Shown: piece after piece, positions 10,565 to 21,769 of the stretch | Layout of the letters: every line of letters begins with the position of its first letter | How positions within the stretch are numbered: position 1 is the stretch's first letter | Source of the DNA: Sisyra terminalis | Taxonomy: Eukaryota; Arthropoda; Insecta; Neuroptera; Sisyridae | DNA length: 64,000 bases | Assembly: GCA_958496175.1 (NCBI GenBank) | Contig: OY292280.1 | Coordinates: 1,612,001 to 1,676,000 of the forward strand | Direction: 5' to 3' | Notes under the pieces: model-generated | What the model was told of the DNA's origin: nothing | Database searches by the model: none | What the model saw: the letters and a program-made list of their open reading frames with translations, nothing else | Made by a program: the position numbers and the translations under genes

Positions 10565-10750
10565 CTGTCTTCTTTGCTCGAACTGAGCCCCTTATATACC
10601 CGCAACTCAACGTTCTAGTATGTTCTCCAATGTTCTCCCATTTGTTGGACGTTTCTAGAATATTCTATGTGCATTCGTATTGGTGGAAAAGAGAAAGAAG
10701 TCACTAAGCCAATCACGTGCCAACATGGCACAAAGAGAGACCGACTTCGT
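10565..10750 (-). promoter_or_regulatory. Heat-shock-gene-type promoter inside eva-1 intron 2
   Basis: Reading the minus strand from high to low coordinate: GAGA-type CTCTCT tract (10732-10740), inverted CCAAT (ATTGG, about 10708), CCAAT (about 10681), a perfect alternating heat-shock element GAATATTCTAGAA (about 10651-10665), then three AGAAC pentamers spaced by 5 bp (10612-10640), which is a step-type heat-shock element. Then come the TATA box TATATAAG (about 10590-10597) and, about 30 nt further on, an initiator-like ACAGTTCAG (about 10563-10570) leading into an A-rich leader (TTACAACAAAGCG). Order and spacing match insect Hsp genes. No Hsp coding sequence follows; the first ATG downstream opens a 10-codon frame. 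Confidence 0.6.
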
Positions 10751-10865
10751 CCTTTTCTGTTACAATATTATAATTTTACAAGAGGATACTAGTAACATAA
10801 TATTGTTGTCGTTTTAATACAGAGATTATTATACATTAATTTACTAATTGATGTTTTGTAATTGA

Positions 10866-10903
10866 GTACCTGATGAAGCTACAAAAGTAGCGAAACGTTG
10901 TAC
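10866..10903 (+). ncRNA. Hammerhead-ribozyme-like motif
   Basis: GTAC (stem I), CTGATGA core, extra A, stem II GCTAC-AAAA-GTAGC, GAAA, self-complementary ACGT, U, then GTAC (stem I). All core residues are canonical apart from the extra A after A9. The minimal stem III implies a dimeric or poorly active form. Confidence 0.55.
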
Positions 10904-11224
10904 AAAGATGTAATAAAAATGTCAAAAATTTAATATTCAAAAATGGAAATTCATTTTAAAACCATTAAAACTTATTTTTCGATCATATAGCGTTGAAATT
11001 CATTGAACCTTAATTACGTCATTATTTTTAAGCACATTTATAAAGTACTATTTAGTAGTGCAATAAAAAAGACTTAAATATACGCAATGAAATAGAATAA
11101 AGTATGTGGAAACCTAAAGAAGTCAATGGTAAAAAATATGCACCTGAAGCGTAGCATTTCGTAGCATGTCTGATCACCTCTTCTCTGTCAACCTTGTTAG
11201 AATGCAACCAATTGTAAAAAATTA

Positions 11225-11633
11225 TTAACACATTGAACGCCGACCGGGTTTTTCGTATAATATCAAAACCATATAGCCATAAAAAGTAGATAAATGTAGC
11301 CATGTAGTGTCAGTCACCAATGACTGACACGGCTCAGTTGGAATACAGTGGACCCCCGATAATCCGGCCCTCGGCTAATCTGACACCCCCTGTAATCCGA
11401 TATGGTCTATTATTTATTATGTATTGAATAATTTGTTGTATATTGAGTAATTTGTCGGATTACAAGGTACTTTTTCGTAAAAAATTCCGGACTATAGGGG
11501 GTCTTAGGCAGTACTCGGTAATCCGTGAATTCGCTAATCCGACTCTGCCCTGCAAACTATTTGTCGGATTACCGAGGGTCCACTGTACTTAATTGTCAGT
11601 CACCGGTGACTGACAAAGCGTTCAATGTGTTAA
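11225..11633. mobile_element. piggyBac-type MITE with TTAA target duplication
   Basis: TTAA at 11225-11228 and 11630-11633 bound inverted ends CACATTGAACGC and GCGTTCAATGTG. Inside is an inner inverted pair TGTCAGTCACC / GGTGACTGACA. A Tigger MITE (11346-11585) is nested in the middle. Confidence 0.8.
11346..11585. mobile_element. Tigger/pogo-type MITE
   Basis: 240 bp, flanked by TA on both sides, with inverted ends CAGTGGACCCCCGATAATCC and GGATTACCGAGGGTCCACTG. This is the terminus pattern of pogo/Tigger mariners. Related copies are at 53596-53700 (partial) and 54956-55182. Confidence 0.85.
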
Positions 11634-12154
11634 AAACTTTTAATCTATGAAAGTTTAAGTGCCTTGTTATAACAGGGTTCAAATTTAAGCGATATTATTT
11701 CGATTATTTTCGGTTTACCTAATTTACCGATGATAAATCATGCTTTGTTAAAATTCCGCGATTTTAATGCCTTAAATTCAAGTATTCATCCCGAAATTAA
11801 ATTTTTGCGAAAAATTTTCAATGCAAGGTAATTTTTTTTATTTTCTTTTTTTTTGTATAATATCGTTTCCAAGTAAATTTTTAAATAAATAATAAAATTC
11901 AGATCTCAGCTTAAATTTTCTTATTTTAACTGTTAAATAATAACTTAAAAAAACATTTAACTAATAATTTGGCTAAAAGGGGATGAAATAGGAAAATTCA
12001 GTGTTTAGCAGGATTTTTAGTAATTTGGACATAGATCATCAGAACCCAATTTTGGTCAAGGTTCAACAAAACTTTAATGTAATTTCTTAAAAATAAACAT
12101 TTTTATTTATTTATTGAATATAAATTGAAAATATTTTATTTTTGTGAATCAAGA

Positions 12155-12191
12155 AGCCTGATGAAGTTACGATACATAACGAAACGTAGCT
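12155..12191 (+). ncRNA. Hammerhead-ribozyme-like motif
   Basis: AGC (stem I), CTGATGA core, extra A, stem II GTTA/TAAC with a 7-nt loop, GAAA, ACGT, A at the cleavage position, then GCT. This is the third independent sequence in the window with the same plan. Confidence 0.5.
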
Positions 12192-12559
12192 AATTGAATA
12201 GTAAAAATATTAAATAAAAAAACCGATCTTAAACAACCTGAATTGTTTTCTTATTTTTAAATAAATTTAAAATTGACAATTCCTTTTCCTGGAAACTATA
12301 AATAATCAAAAACCTTTTAAGGAGGGATTTATGAAGGACCTAATCCAGGAATAAGTCGAAGGGTTGCAATTTAAGTCTTGACACTTTTGGTAGCCAGTTT
12401 TGTCTATCGGGTTGCATTCTAACAAGGTTGATAAATAAATAAGTGATGGAAAAACTGATATGCATGAAAGAAAAAAGGACAATGATATGAAAATGGCCGG
12501 TGATGAGACATGCTACGAATTGCTATGCATCAGTTGCATATATTTTACCATTAAAAATT

Positions 12560-13602
12560 ATGATTGATAACGATTGTTATTACGATAAATTTTTAGCCCG
12601 GGGCCACCCAGTTTCCAAGTGGTCATTATAAGTTATTATTGTTATAAAGGGAGCTTTGTGTTAGTAAATAACCAGTGGTAAAAAACGGGACAAAAATGAA
12701 GTCAAAGGGGAATTTAAAAAGCGTTTTTTTTTTTTGTTATCTCACAAGCTTGAATTTCTATTTAATTTTCCATGTGAAAATGCCAACATCCCTTATCTTT
12801 AATCACAGCACCGTTGTCGTGTTGTTGCGCCTTTAAATTACGGAAAAATTAGCGAAAAGGTCACTGGAAAAAGGCCACACTCATGTGAAAAGTGAAAATT
12901 GTATTTGTTCCAACGAACAGTACGAGCGATTATTATGCGTAAAAATAAAATAAAGTGGTTGATAACGCCAAAATCATTATCATTAAGCCAATTTAGATGG
13001 CGGGAGCTTTCGAAACGTAACACCCTCCCACGCGCTGTGGGCGCCAAACCGTTGAATTCGATGGAGATGAAAGGTGGCGGGATGCCGGGATGGGGACGGA
13101 TTGGGAGGAATGGAAGGATTTCAGTTTAGAAAATGGTATAAATTGTGAAGGGTTGTCTACCGGAAAATGGAAACGAGATATAAGGACATGTTACGTGGTA
13201 GCATGAACGGAAATGGGATAGTTACGAGAAAGGGCACGACATTCGACTCGATTCGAAGAAGCTTTTGGGGATATGTTGGATGTGTGTGTTGGGGGAACGG
13301 TTGGGGACACAGTTGGGGGATGTTTGGGGATGTTTGGGGATGGTTCACGTTTGCTCAAATAATTAAAAGCGTACGTTTTCAGTCGAGTGCCGTTTGCACG
13401 CTACATGAACATGTGAACGTATCATTTTCTTGGAACGAATTGAGATTATACTTCGTGTCGCAAACGTAGCAAGTAGATGCGACATACTACTGGAACGTAG
13501 TATATGGTATACTGGGCCCAGATATCTGATCCTTGCTTCCGCTCCCACATAAACCGTCTAATTGAATTCGGGAATAAGTGCGCTGATTAAAACTGTCCGC
13601 AA
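12560..13602. other. eva-1 intron, relatively GC-rich and unique
   Basis: Several overlapping chance frames on both strands at 12840-13550, caused by local GC richness and G-rich runs (GGGGATGTTTGGGGATG near 13315). I see no splice-bounded exon that I can support. Confidence 0.4.
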
Positions 13603-14119
13603 ATGGTGACCATGTCCTTCATCCACTCTACCTCCAACCCACCTCACCCCACCCCACCCCACCCCCCTTCCAGCTCATGCTAAATGAATTGAGCAATAAT
13701 TTCCAACAAATTATATATCATTTTGGTAATGTCCCACTGAACTTTCGGTTTCGGCCAAGTTTCGGCCAAAACACGAGTTTCGGCTGTCAACAAACCGAAA
13801 CTACGACCGAAACCGAAACTGAAAAAAAAATGTTTTGCACTGATTATTTGATTCGTCAATTATGAATACTGATAATTTTCAGTTCATTAACATTTTGTTT
13901 AATATTTTTTTTTTCAGTTCTCTAAAAAAACTGATCTTAGTTTAGTAGATATTATTTTGTTTTTAAGATATAAGAAAGAGCACCTACTTTCATATTTATG
14001 TACCTAAACATTAGGGTGTCCGTTATTTCCCAAGTTGATTTTTTTACAGCGATCGCCCCCTGAATTTTTAGTTTAAGATGTAAAAAAAATTATCCAATAC
14101 AATTAAGCTCCTAATTTCA
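13603..14119. repeat. Tandem duplication, unit 1
   Basis: Runs from GGTGACCATGTCCTTCATCC through a C-rich tract, CTCATGCTAAATGAATTGAG, a block of TTTCGG/CCGAAA repeats, and GCGATCGCCCCCTGAATTTT. It is followed directly by unit 2. Confidence 0.85.
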
Positions 14120-15345
14120 GGGTGACCATGTCCTTCATCCACTCTACCTCCACCCCACCCCAACCCACCCCCTTTCCAGCTCATGCTAAATGAATTGAGC
14201 AATAATTTCCAACAAATTATATATCATTTTGGTAATGTCTCACTGAACTTTCGGTTTCGGCCAAGTTTCGGCCAAAACACGAGTTTCGGCTGTCAACAAA
14301 CCGAAACTACGACCGAAACTGAAAAAAAAATGTTTTGCATTGATTATTTGATTCTTCAATTATGAATACTGATAACTATCAGTCCATTAATATTTTGCTT
14401 AAGGGGTTATATACAGTTAGAATTTTGAAAAAAACGATTTTTTATTTATTTTCTTTTCTTAATGTACATATATTTAAGAATACATAGAAAAAATTTCATA
14501 TCGTTCCGGTGAATATTTTCGAAGTTACACGCAAATTTGAAAAAAAATAATTTATCCTATGTAAAGTGCTTTTTAAACGCGTTTTTCTCAAAATGGTGTT
14601 TTCAAAGTCGGTGACCAACATTACTCCAAAACGGATAAACCGATTAGTCTCAGATTTTAACATAAGCTTCTGAAATATACTTTTTAGTAATTAATCGAAG
14701 ATTTTTTGTCACCGATAAATATATTTTTTTATAAACAATTTAAGGCCGAAATTTTGGTCAAAAATCGATTTTTCTTTTTTGAGAAACCGCCATTTGGTCA
14801 AAAAAAAATATTTTGCTTATTCCTTCGATTAATTACTAGATTTAACATTACTTTAACGAAATCTGTTTGGTTTTTTAAATTCAGAGGATCCAATTCAGAG
14901 ATATAGTGGTCACCGCAAAACGTCTTTTTTGAGAGGAGCTCCCGGAAATCAGCTGTAGCTGCTTTCCAAATAAATATTTTTACTAATACTAAGTCTTAAA
15001 ATACAGTTAAAAGATATCATAATATGTGTACAAATTTTTAGATCAATTAATTTAAAAGTTTTCTCAGAAAAAAATCTGGAAAATTCGCTATTTTACGGCC
15101 TTCTAACTGTATATAACCCCTTAACATTATCTTTAATATTTTTTTTCAGTTCTCTAAAAAACTGATCTTAGTTTAGAAGAAATTATTTTGTTTTTAAGAT
15201 ATAAGAAAGAGTACTTTCATTTTTATGTACCTAAACATTAGGGTGTCCGTTATTTCCCAAATTGATTTTTTTACAGTGATCGCCCCCTGAATTTTTAGTT
15301 TAAGATATAAAAAAAATTATCCAATACAATTAAGCTCTTAATTTC
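14120..15345. repeat. Tandem duplication, unit 2, with inserted MITE
   Basis: Repeats the 13603-14119 unit nearly base for base but is interrupted at 14399-15124 by a TTAA-type MITE. The short frames at 13677 and 14183 are copies of one another within the repeat, not genes. Confidence 0.85.
14399..15124. mobile_element. piggyBac-type MITE with TTAA target duplication
   Basis: TTAA at both ends; inverted termini GGGGTTATATACAGTTAGAA and TTCTAACTGTATATAACCCC. About 718 bp between the duplications, no transposase frame. Confidence 0.88.
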
Positions 15346-17040
15346 TTGATTAAACCGTGCCGGAATCATGTTACTTTTACCATTTAAATAACATGGCATT
15401 ATTTGACTTTTTATTTTTATTTTTTTTTTTCAAAAACAAATGAATGAAAAGATTTAAGATCAAATTATTCTGACGTGAAATTAACGCTCTACAAAAAAGC
15501 TTCCCTATACTTAGTCGGTAAAATTAGGCGTTTAAGAGATATTCGTTTCCAAATTTTAAAGGATAACAATCTTAGCAGTTTTTGATAAGTAAAATATTTA
15601 ATTCAAGGGTTATGAAAATTTTTTTGGAAATTTTGTTTTTATCAACAAGAAAATGTATCAAGTGATATTTCAAGTTAAATATTCAGACCTAAGTATGTTT
15701 GGCAATATTGATGAAGGAAAATTATGCATTATTTATCGCTGAAAATTAATTATTCATCAATTCCCGAAAATCCTTTGAAATATCAGGTGATGCATTTTCC
15801 TGTTGGACAAAACTTAAGCATTCAAAAATTTTTCCATAACTCATGAATTAATTTGAAAATTTTCGAATAACTAATGAAATACTGCATAGATTGGTTATCA
15901 ATACAATTTGATAATGAATATCTTTTAAACGATTAATTTTACCGACTTATCATATAGGAATTTTTTTATAGAACGTTAAATTTCCTGTAAAATTACAAAG
16001 AGTACATTTTATAGTTCATATTAGTTCGCGAGTTAAAAATTCATCATTAAAAACAAACTTTTTTTTAAATAATCAAATTTTAATTGTTAATGTGTTCTAA
16101 ACGGTGAGATTGACGGTGAAAATATACAAGACCTTTCTTGTAGAGCGTTTGATTTCTTATAAAATAATACATAATTATTTGTAAGATTGCTAAGATTGGT
16201 GATAATTAAAATTTAATGACGAATATCTCTTAAACGCTTAATTTTATCTACAAATTATAAATGAGTTATTTTGTAAAGAATCAAATTTTCTACAAAATTG
16301 TATATTGCACCATTCATTATTCATGTTGGGCCACAGGTATACATGACCTTTCTTGTAGAACGTTTGATTTCCTATACAATAATATATAATTATTTGTAAG
16401 GTTGCTAAGATTGGTAATAATTAACATTTAATGACAAATATCTCTTAAATGCTTCAATTTATCTACAAAGCATAAATGAGATTTTTTGTAGAAAATCGAA
16501 TTTTCAACAATATTATATATTTTATGATTCAATGTTTGTATTGGGTCACAGGTAAAAACATTCCTTAGCAAAAAAAAACTATGTTTTCCTTAAAATAATC
16601 AAACTTCAATCGTCTATATCATCTAAATGGTGAAAATGCACACGACCTTTCTTGTAGAACGTTTGATTTCCTACAAAATACTATATAATTATTTGCAAGG
16701 TTGCTAAGATTGGTAATAATTAACATTTAATGACAAATATCTCTTCAATGCTTCAATTTACCTACAAAGCATAAAGGAGCTTTTTTGTAGAAAATCGAAT
16801 TTTCTACAATATTATATATTTTATAATTCAATGATCATATTGGGCCACAGGTAAAAACATTCCTTAGCAAAAAAACTATGTTTTCCTTAAAATAATCAAA
16901 CTGCAATCGTCTATATCATCTAAATGGTGAAATTGACGGTGAAAATTTACATGACCTTTTTTGTAGAGCATTTAATTTTCTACAAAACTATATAAAAAAA
17001 ATTGTAAAATGATCAAGTTATGAGGAAGGCATACATATTT
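15346..17040. repeat. Family D repeat block with reiterated CTACAAAA hairpins
   Basis: After the GCGATCGCCCCC motif comes a series of related units with TTCTTGTAGAACGTTTGATT and AAGGTTGCTAAGATTGGTAA near 16131, 16347, 16645 and 16954. No gene. Confidence 0.65.
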
Positions 17041-17210
17041 TTCAAATGGTCTGAGTAAAGAGGGAAAATCTTTTCATTAAAATTAAAAGCTCAGCTGTGG
17101 TGAGGATTTTCCAGGGGTGTCTATGAACCAATTTTTCAGGGAATCCAGGGGAAAAAATTTTTTTTTGACCCACCCTTGTGTACACTGTAGTGTAGATAGG
17201 AGGTTTTTAC

Positions 17211-17416
17211 CTTGAGAGCTGACGACCATTTGCACGTTGCATTCGAGTGCAACGTTGCATTGTGGGTATCCTCCCCCGATGAGCACATCGCCAGGGTTGG
17301 CTTCTCGTATCTGGCCTGCTGGATCGAAATGGTCGTTTCGTTGGGACATTTCAGAGTGATTATTTCGTCGTCACATCCGACTTGTTGGAACGTTCGCAAC
17401 GTTCCCGACAACAAAG
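17211..17416 (-). CDS. eva-1: eva-1 coding exon 2 (N-terminal half of SUEL lectin domain 1)
   Basis: The acceptor TTTTCCGTTGCAG precedes the exon and the donor AAG/GTAAAAAC follows it (phase 1 in, phase 0 out). It encodes residues 40-108: A-LLSGTLRTFQQVGCDDEI, then LKCPNETTISIQQARYEK, ending in WSSALK. This is the first half of a SUEL/Gal-lectin fold: the domain-opening Cys in VGCDD, the Cys of LKC, the beta-strand TISIQQA, and a tyrosine loop that reads YEK where lectins of the family usually have YGR. Three N-glycosylation sequons are visible (NET, NAT, NAT). An overlapping plus-strand frame here is a shadow. Recognition is strong because the next exons complete the domain in phase. Confidence 0.93.
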
Positions 17417-17639
17417 CTGCAACGGAAAATTTCTCGTTTTAATCAAAGAAACACATTTTCTCCTCTTCATCGTCTAATGTCGCCGTCCTAATGACGCTGA
17501 AATTTTTATTTACAAACATTTCAAACAAGTTGAACCGTTAAATATTAACGACCGCCATCTGACGAGAACGGCGGCGGCGGCGACCAACATCCAATTAAAA
17601 TAATGGAACCACCGAATTTATTTTCGCCGGCAAACAAAA

Positions 17640-18147
17640 AAATATATTTCATAACACAAATATGTAGAATTTGTGCCAGTGAGTCTCAACCGGTGTCACT
17701 TTGTGCCACTGTTACGCATTATTCAATTTAAGAAAATTTGGTGTTTTCCTTAGTCCATAGACCAATAAAATTAGTGAATCAGCCTCTGAAAAGTACCTAA
17801 ATAGTTTCCACAAAGCATCAGGGATCCTCCAAGTTTCAGCTCTATATCTCGTTTTATTTGTGAAGTAATAAATAGGAATCACATTTCTTTTCGAAAATGA
17901 CTGAACCGCTTTGAATAAAATTAGGGTATAATATAGCTTTCAGGTGATTATTTTAGCTAGGTATACCTTTTCAAAGTGTTCAAATTTCATTCAAATCGGT
18001 TCAGTCATTTTTAAGAAAAGACAATTTGATTTATTTATCGTTTTTTTCCAGTTTGTTTCCAAATGAAAATAAAATGGAAAGCTCCAACTTGATAATTAGA
18101 TGTATCTTTATAATACCAGCATATATTTCAAAAATGATACATATATA
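17640..18147. other. eva-1 intron 1, no feature seen
   Basis: AT-rich, without clear repeat termini or exon. Confidence 0.4.
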
Positions 18148-19155
18148 TTAGACTGATTCAAAAAAAATGATGATTTTTTTTTAATTATATCGAAAATATT
18201 GTTGGGGATGACAAAAAAAAAACCCTGTGAAAGTTTAAGCTCTTAATATTAAGAGGTGCCGCATCGTAAATTTCGATTTTCCATGTAAATAACATGGGAG
18301 CAATATTCTCTTGCACTTTGGAATTTTATAGCTCACGTTGGTGACAATTTTTCGGAATGACCAAGATATATTCTTGTAGAAAATTAAACGATCTACAAAA
18401 AAGGTCCTTGCACAACTTTTTGATATATTTATTCCTTGAAAAGTTATTCGAGGTCAAAGTTGAACTAAAGAGAAATTTTAATATTTTTTCAATTTTTTGA
18501 CGCAACCATCAATTTTATGAGAAAATTTTATAGGACATTTTTTGTAGAGTACTTTTTTTCTATAACTTATCTCTATAAAAGTTTTTGATATTTTTCGCAG
18601 GTCTTAAGTTATTTGCATTAAACTGAAAATTCCCTGAATTATTATATTTTTAACATATTTTTTTTTTATTTTTATTAAATATCTTAGGACCTGTGAAAAA
18701 TATCAAAAACTTTTATAGAGATAAGTTATAGAAAAAAAGTGCTCTACAAAAAATGTCCTATATAATTTTCTCATAAAATTGATGGTTGCGTCAAAAAATT
18801 GAAAAAATATTAAAATTTTTCTCTAGTGCAACTTTGACCTCGAATAACATTTGAATGAATTAATATATCAAAAAATTGTACAAAGACCTTTTTTGTAGAT
18901 CGTTCAATTTTCTACAAGAATATACCTTGGTCATTCCGAAATATTGTCACCTACGTGAGCCAAAAAATTCCAAAGTGGAAAAGAATATTGTTCTTATGTT
19001 ATTTAAATGGAAAATCGAAATTTGCGATGCGGCACCTCTTAATATTATTATTAATAGCTTAAACTTTCACAGAATTTTTTTTTGTCATTCCCAACAATAT
19101 TTTGGATATAATTAAGAAAAAAAAATCATATTTTTTTTGGAATCAGTCTAATAAA
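18148..19155. mobile_element. Long foldback element B, copy 2
   Basis: Full palindrome with TTAGACTGATTCAAAAAA at the left and GGAATCAGTCTAA at the right. Arms match 8380-9405. Confidence 0.88.
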
Positions 19156-19159
19156 TATT

Positions 19160-20399
19160 CCAAAATTATGAAAGATTTTTTTTTTTGATTAATTCTTTTC
19201 AGTTCACTTGATATTGTATTGTTTTTCGATTTTTTTACGGTGTTTCGTATTGTATTAACAAATTAAGATCGCTAATAAAATAAATTTATTTATTAATGAA
19301 ACCTAGAATCGAATTATTTTTACTGACTTCTTTCGTAGCACATTTTTTAATTAACTCTTGTACATTGATTGACCAATTGCCATCGAGGTTGCTTTTTATG
19401 TTAAAATCAATTCTTTCTATTAAATTCCTAAGTGCTCTAAATCATCCACCATATCTTTTCTGGAATGCTCGTTTCTAATCACAATGAACATTTCAACGAT
19501 AGTTTATAGTTTTTCGGGAACATTCTATATATGCTTATTTAAAAGAACCCCTCAAGAAACTAAATTTATATGAATATATGTTTTTGGGAATTCCTCCATT
19601 GATAGGTTGTGTACTCCAAATATTTTCAAGTCCCGTTTTTATTTTTAATAATTCACCATCCTTTTCAACCACCAAATGTTTGGAAGCACTGGTGTAGACG
19701 AGAGCATTCTTTTTGTTTGAAGAATACGTGAGATGAAATATTTCTTAGGCGTTCGAAATATTTATTTTGGAAAAGTGACGTTTGAATTTGTATTTATGAG
19801 CAGGGCTCAATCGATCAATTGCACCCCCAACGCCCGTTTCATCCCTTCATTCCTTTCATTACCAAACGTCCTCCCATTGAAATACCACTGAAAAAAAATT
19901 CGGAAAATAAAACTGTTTTTTTTGACTACTTTCCTCTAGAGACCTTGTTCCAATAGTAGAAGTATGGAGAATAGTTAATGAACAAAAAAAAAAAACACAA
20001 TCGATGTGGTAACAAGAAGGAAAACAGAATTATTTTTTTTGGAGAGAAATTGGAGGAATCTCAGAAAAAAAGAAAGTCCAGTAATTAAAAAGGGATAAAC
20101 GACCTTTATTTGCAAGAACCCATTACACAAGAACAGTGGAAAGGTTGAACGGAAATATTTTCGTTCCTAGGAGGTTCCTGTACTTTCCAGGAATGTTAGA
20201 AAGAAAACAGGATCTACTAATTTTCCACTAGCGAAGTTGGGACGAAAGAATTAGTGCGACCACAGTTCCAGTTTAGACTAATTTGGAATACTAATAATAA
20301 GATAAGACTAATAAGAACCATTAAATATTCTGGATATCAACAATAAGGATAACTTAGACTGAATACCCAGTCATAAGGATACTCCACAAAGCTTCAGAA
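19160..20399. other. Mostly unique intron sequence
   Basis: A minus-strand frame at about 19275-19420 reads NLIERIDFNIKSNLDGNWS then INVQELIKKC, with stops upstream. It looks like protein debris that I cannot assign. Nothing else is supported. Confidence 0.35.
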
Positions 20400-21024
20400 C
20401 TACCATACCCAATGCTTCCAAATCAAAATGGACGATCAGTTATCAGAGGAAAAACCTATCGACTCGGGGGTACCTCAGGGATCAGTATTGGGTCCAATCC
20501 TTTTCAATCTCTACGTTGCGGAGTTTCCGTCACTAGACCACTGCATAACCTCAATGAACGCGGATGACATCGCCATCTTAAACCTGGACAAAGATCTTCA
20601 AAGGGCCGTTCAGAAAACCCAGCAGTCTATCAACCACCTATCTTCCTGGTTCAGTAGATGGAAATTCTCATAAATCCATCTAAAAGTGTCGCAAAAATTT
20701 TCTCTCTAGGACGTTTCTCCAACCAATTGGAGCCTATCGTGTTGGATCACAAGGACATTCCGTGGAGTGAGAACGCCTGTTAAATATCTGGGCATACTTC
20801 TGGACTCGAAATTAACCTGGCAAAACCAGATCTCAAGTAAAATCAGAGAAGCCAACACTCGACTTATCCAACTATACCCACTTATCAACAGAAGGTCTCG
20901 TCTAAGTATGGAATGTTCAACAAATCAGTCATTAGACCACTTCTCACATACTCTTGCGCAGTCTGGCTTCCATCCTCAAAGAAAAATCATAATGAGCTAC
21001 AGGTGTTCCAAAATAGAGTCTTTG
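20400..21024 (+). pseudogene. Jockey-like LINE reverse-transcriptase fragment, broken
   Basis: A non-LTR retrotransposon remnant spread over at least three frames. The first frame contains the reverse-transcriptase block GVPQGSVLGPILFNLYV and the catalytic-box region, reading NADD where active enzymes have Y/F-ADD. Then comes the thumb region TPVKYLGILLDSKLTWQNQI, and a further frame with SVIRPLLTYSCAVWLPSSKK and VFQNRVFGN, typical of the RT C-terminal end. There is a stop after KWKFS near 20671 and several frameshifts. The copy is cut at about 21025, where a hammerhead-bearing repeat arm begins. It is inactive. Confidence 0.85.
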
Positions 21025-21225
21025 GAAATCGAAATACGTATCTGGGAAATACGTCACGAATATTTTTGTTTGAACTTTCGTTCAAATTTATGTTTATGGT
21101 ATGATTTTTATTTAATATCATACGACATAAATTGGACTGTAATGTTTGCTATATATTGTATACACAGTATTCGAAACAGTTCTCAAATTTCAACGTTCCT
21201 GATCCAAGCTTATACCATTGATTTA
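21020..21225 (+). repeat. Hammerhead arm fragment joined to a G-arm fragment
   Basis: Starts abruptly after the LINE with ATCGAAATACGTATCTGG and GTTCAAATTTATGTTTATGG, passes the TATATTGTATACACAGTAT end, and then GACGTTCCTGATCCAAGC... reads as GTTCCTGATCCAAGCTTATA, the end of composite G. Confidence 0.65.
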
Positions 21226-21769
21226 CTATCAAGAAGAATTAACTATTTTGATGGAGAACCATACCAGTGATAGATGAGGCTGGAGGGAAGAGTTCAACCA
21301 CGCGGGAAACCAAATCTGCCGGTAGGCAGAAAAAGCATTTTCCTTGGATACCCCTGAAATACTTATTTGATATTTGAAAAGAGCTTTGAAAAGAGCAGGA
21401 TTCATTTTCCATCAGCACCAACTACTTTTAGAAGCTGATCCTGTAATTCCTGTGGGATCGATTTGTTGTGCTTGTGTCATCTTATGTCGCTCTGAACGGC
21501 TTCGGGGATGATTTTTGGTATGTTTTCATATTTGGAAAAACATTTTCTCCGTCGACGTGAACGCGTGCAATGACATGCCATTAGGGGTGTCTGTTTGGGG
21601 CGGTTTTACTGTATTTATATGATGTATGCTATCGAAATTCTTAAGGCTGTTTATTCTGTATTTGCGAACATTAGTATGATTAATGGATATTTGAATTGAA
21701 GGCATTTAGTATTAAATTCCGTTTTCTATAAAGAGAAAAATTTCCGCTATCGATTCGTATCGAGTGGTT

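Larger units (their letters stand above)
10985..11690. repeat. Repeat J copy 2, split by a TTAA-type MITE
   Basis: Repeat J runs from CGTCATTATTTTTAAGCAC to AACCTTGTTAGAATGCAACC, is interrupted at 11225-11633, and resumes with AAGTGCCTTGTTATAACA. Confidence 0.65.
10282..17210 (-). other. eva-1: eva-1 intron 2 (6.9 kb, phase 0)
   Basis: This intron splits the first SUEL domain between WSSALK and YSVLQ. It contains the heat-shock-type promoter at 10565-10750, a hammerhead-like motif, a nested Tigger-in-TTAA MITE, a 0.5-kb tandem duplication, and the repeat block at 15.2-17.0 kb. Confidence 0.8.

Noticed and set aside
10339..10605. 88-codon minus-strand frame downstream of the heat-shock-type promoter as an encoded protein
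   Set aside because: Its start lies in the TATA box upstream of the inferred transcription start; the sequence matches no heat-shock protein.
13677..14365. Two similar 60-62 codon plus-strand frames as paralogous genes
   Set aside because: They are the two units of a tandem DNA duplication; the frame runs through TTTCGG/CCGAAA repeat sequence and has no independent coding evidence.
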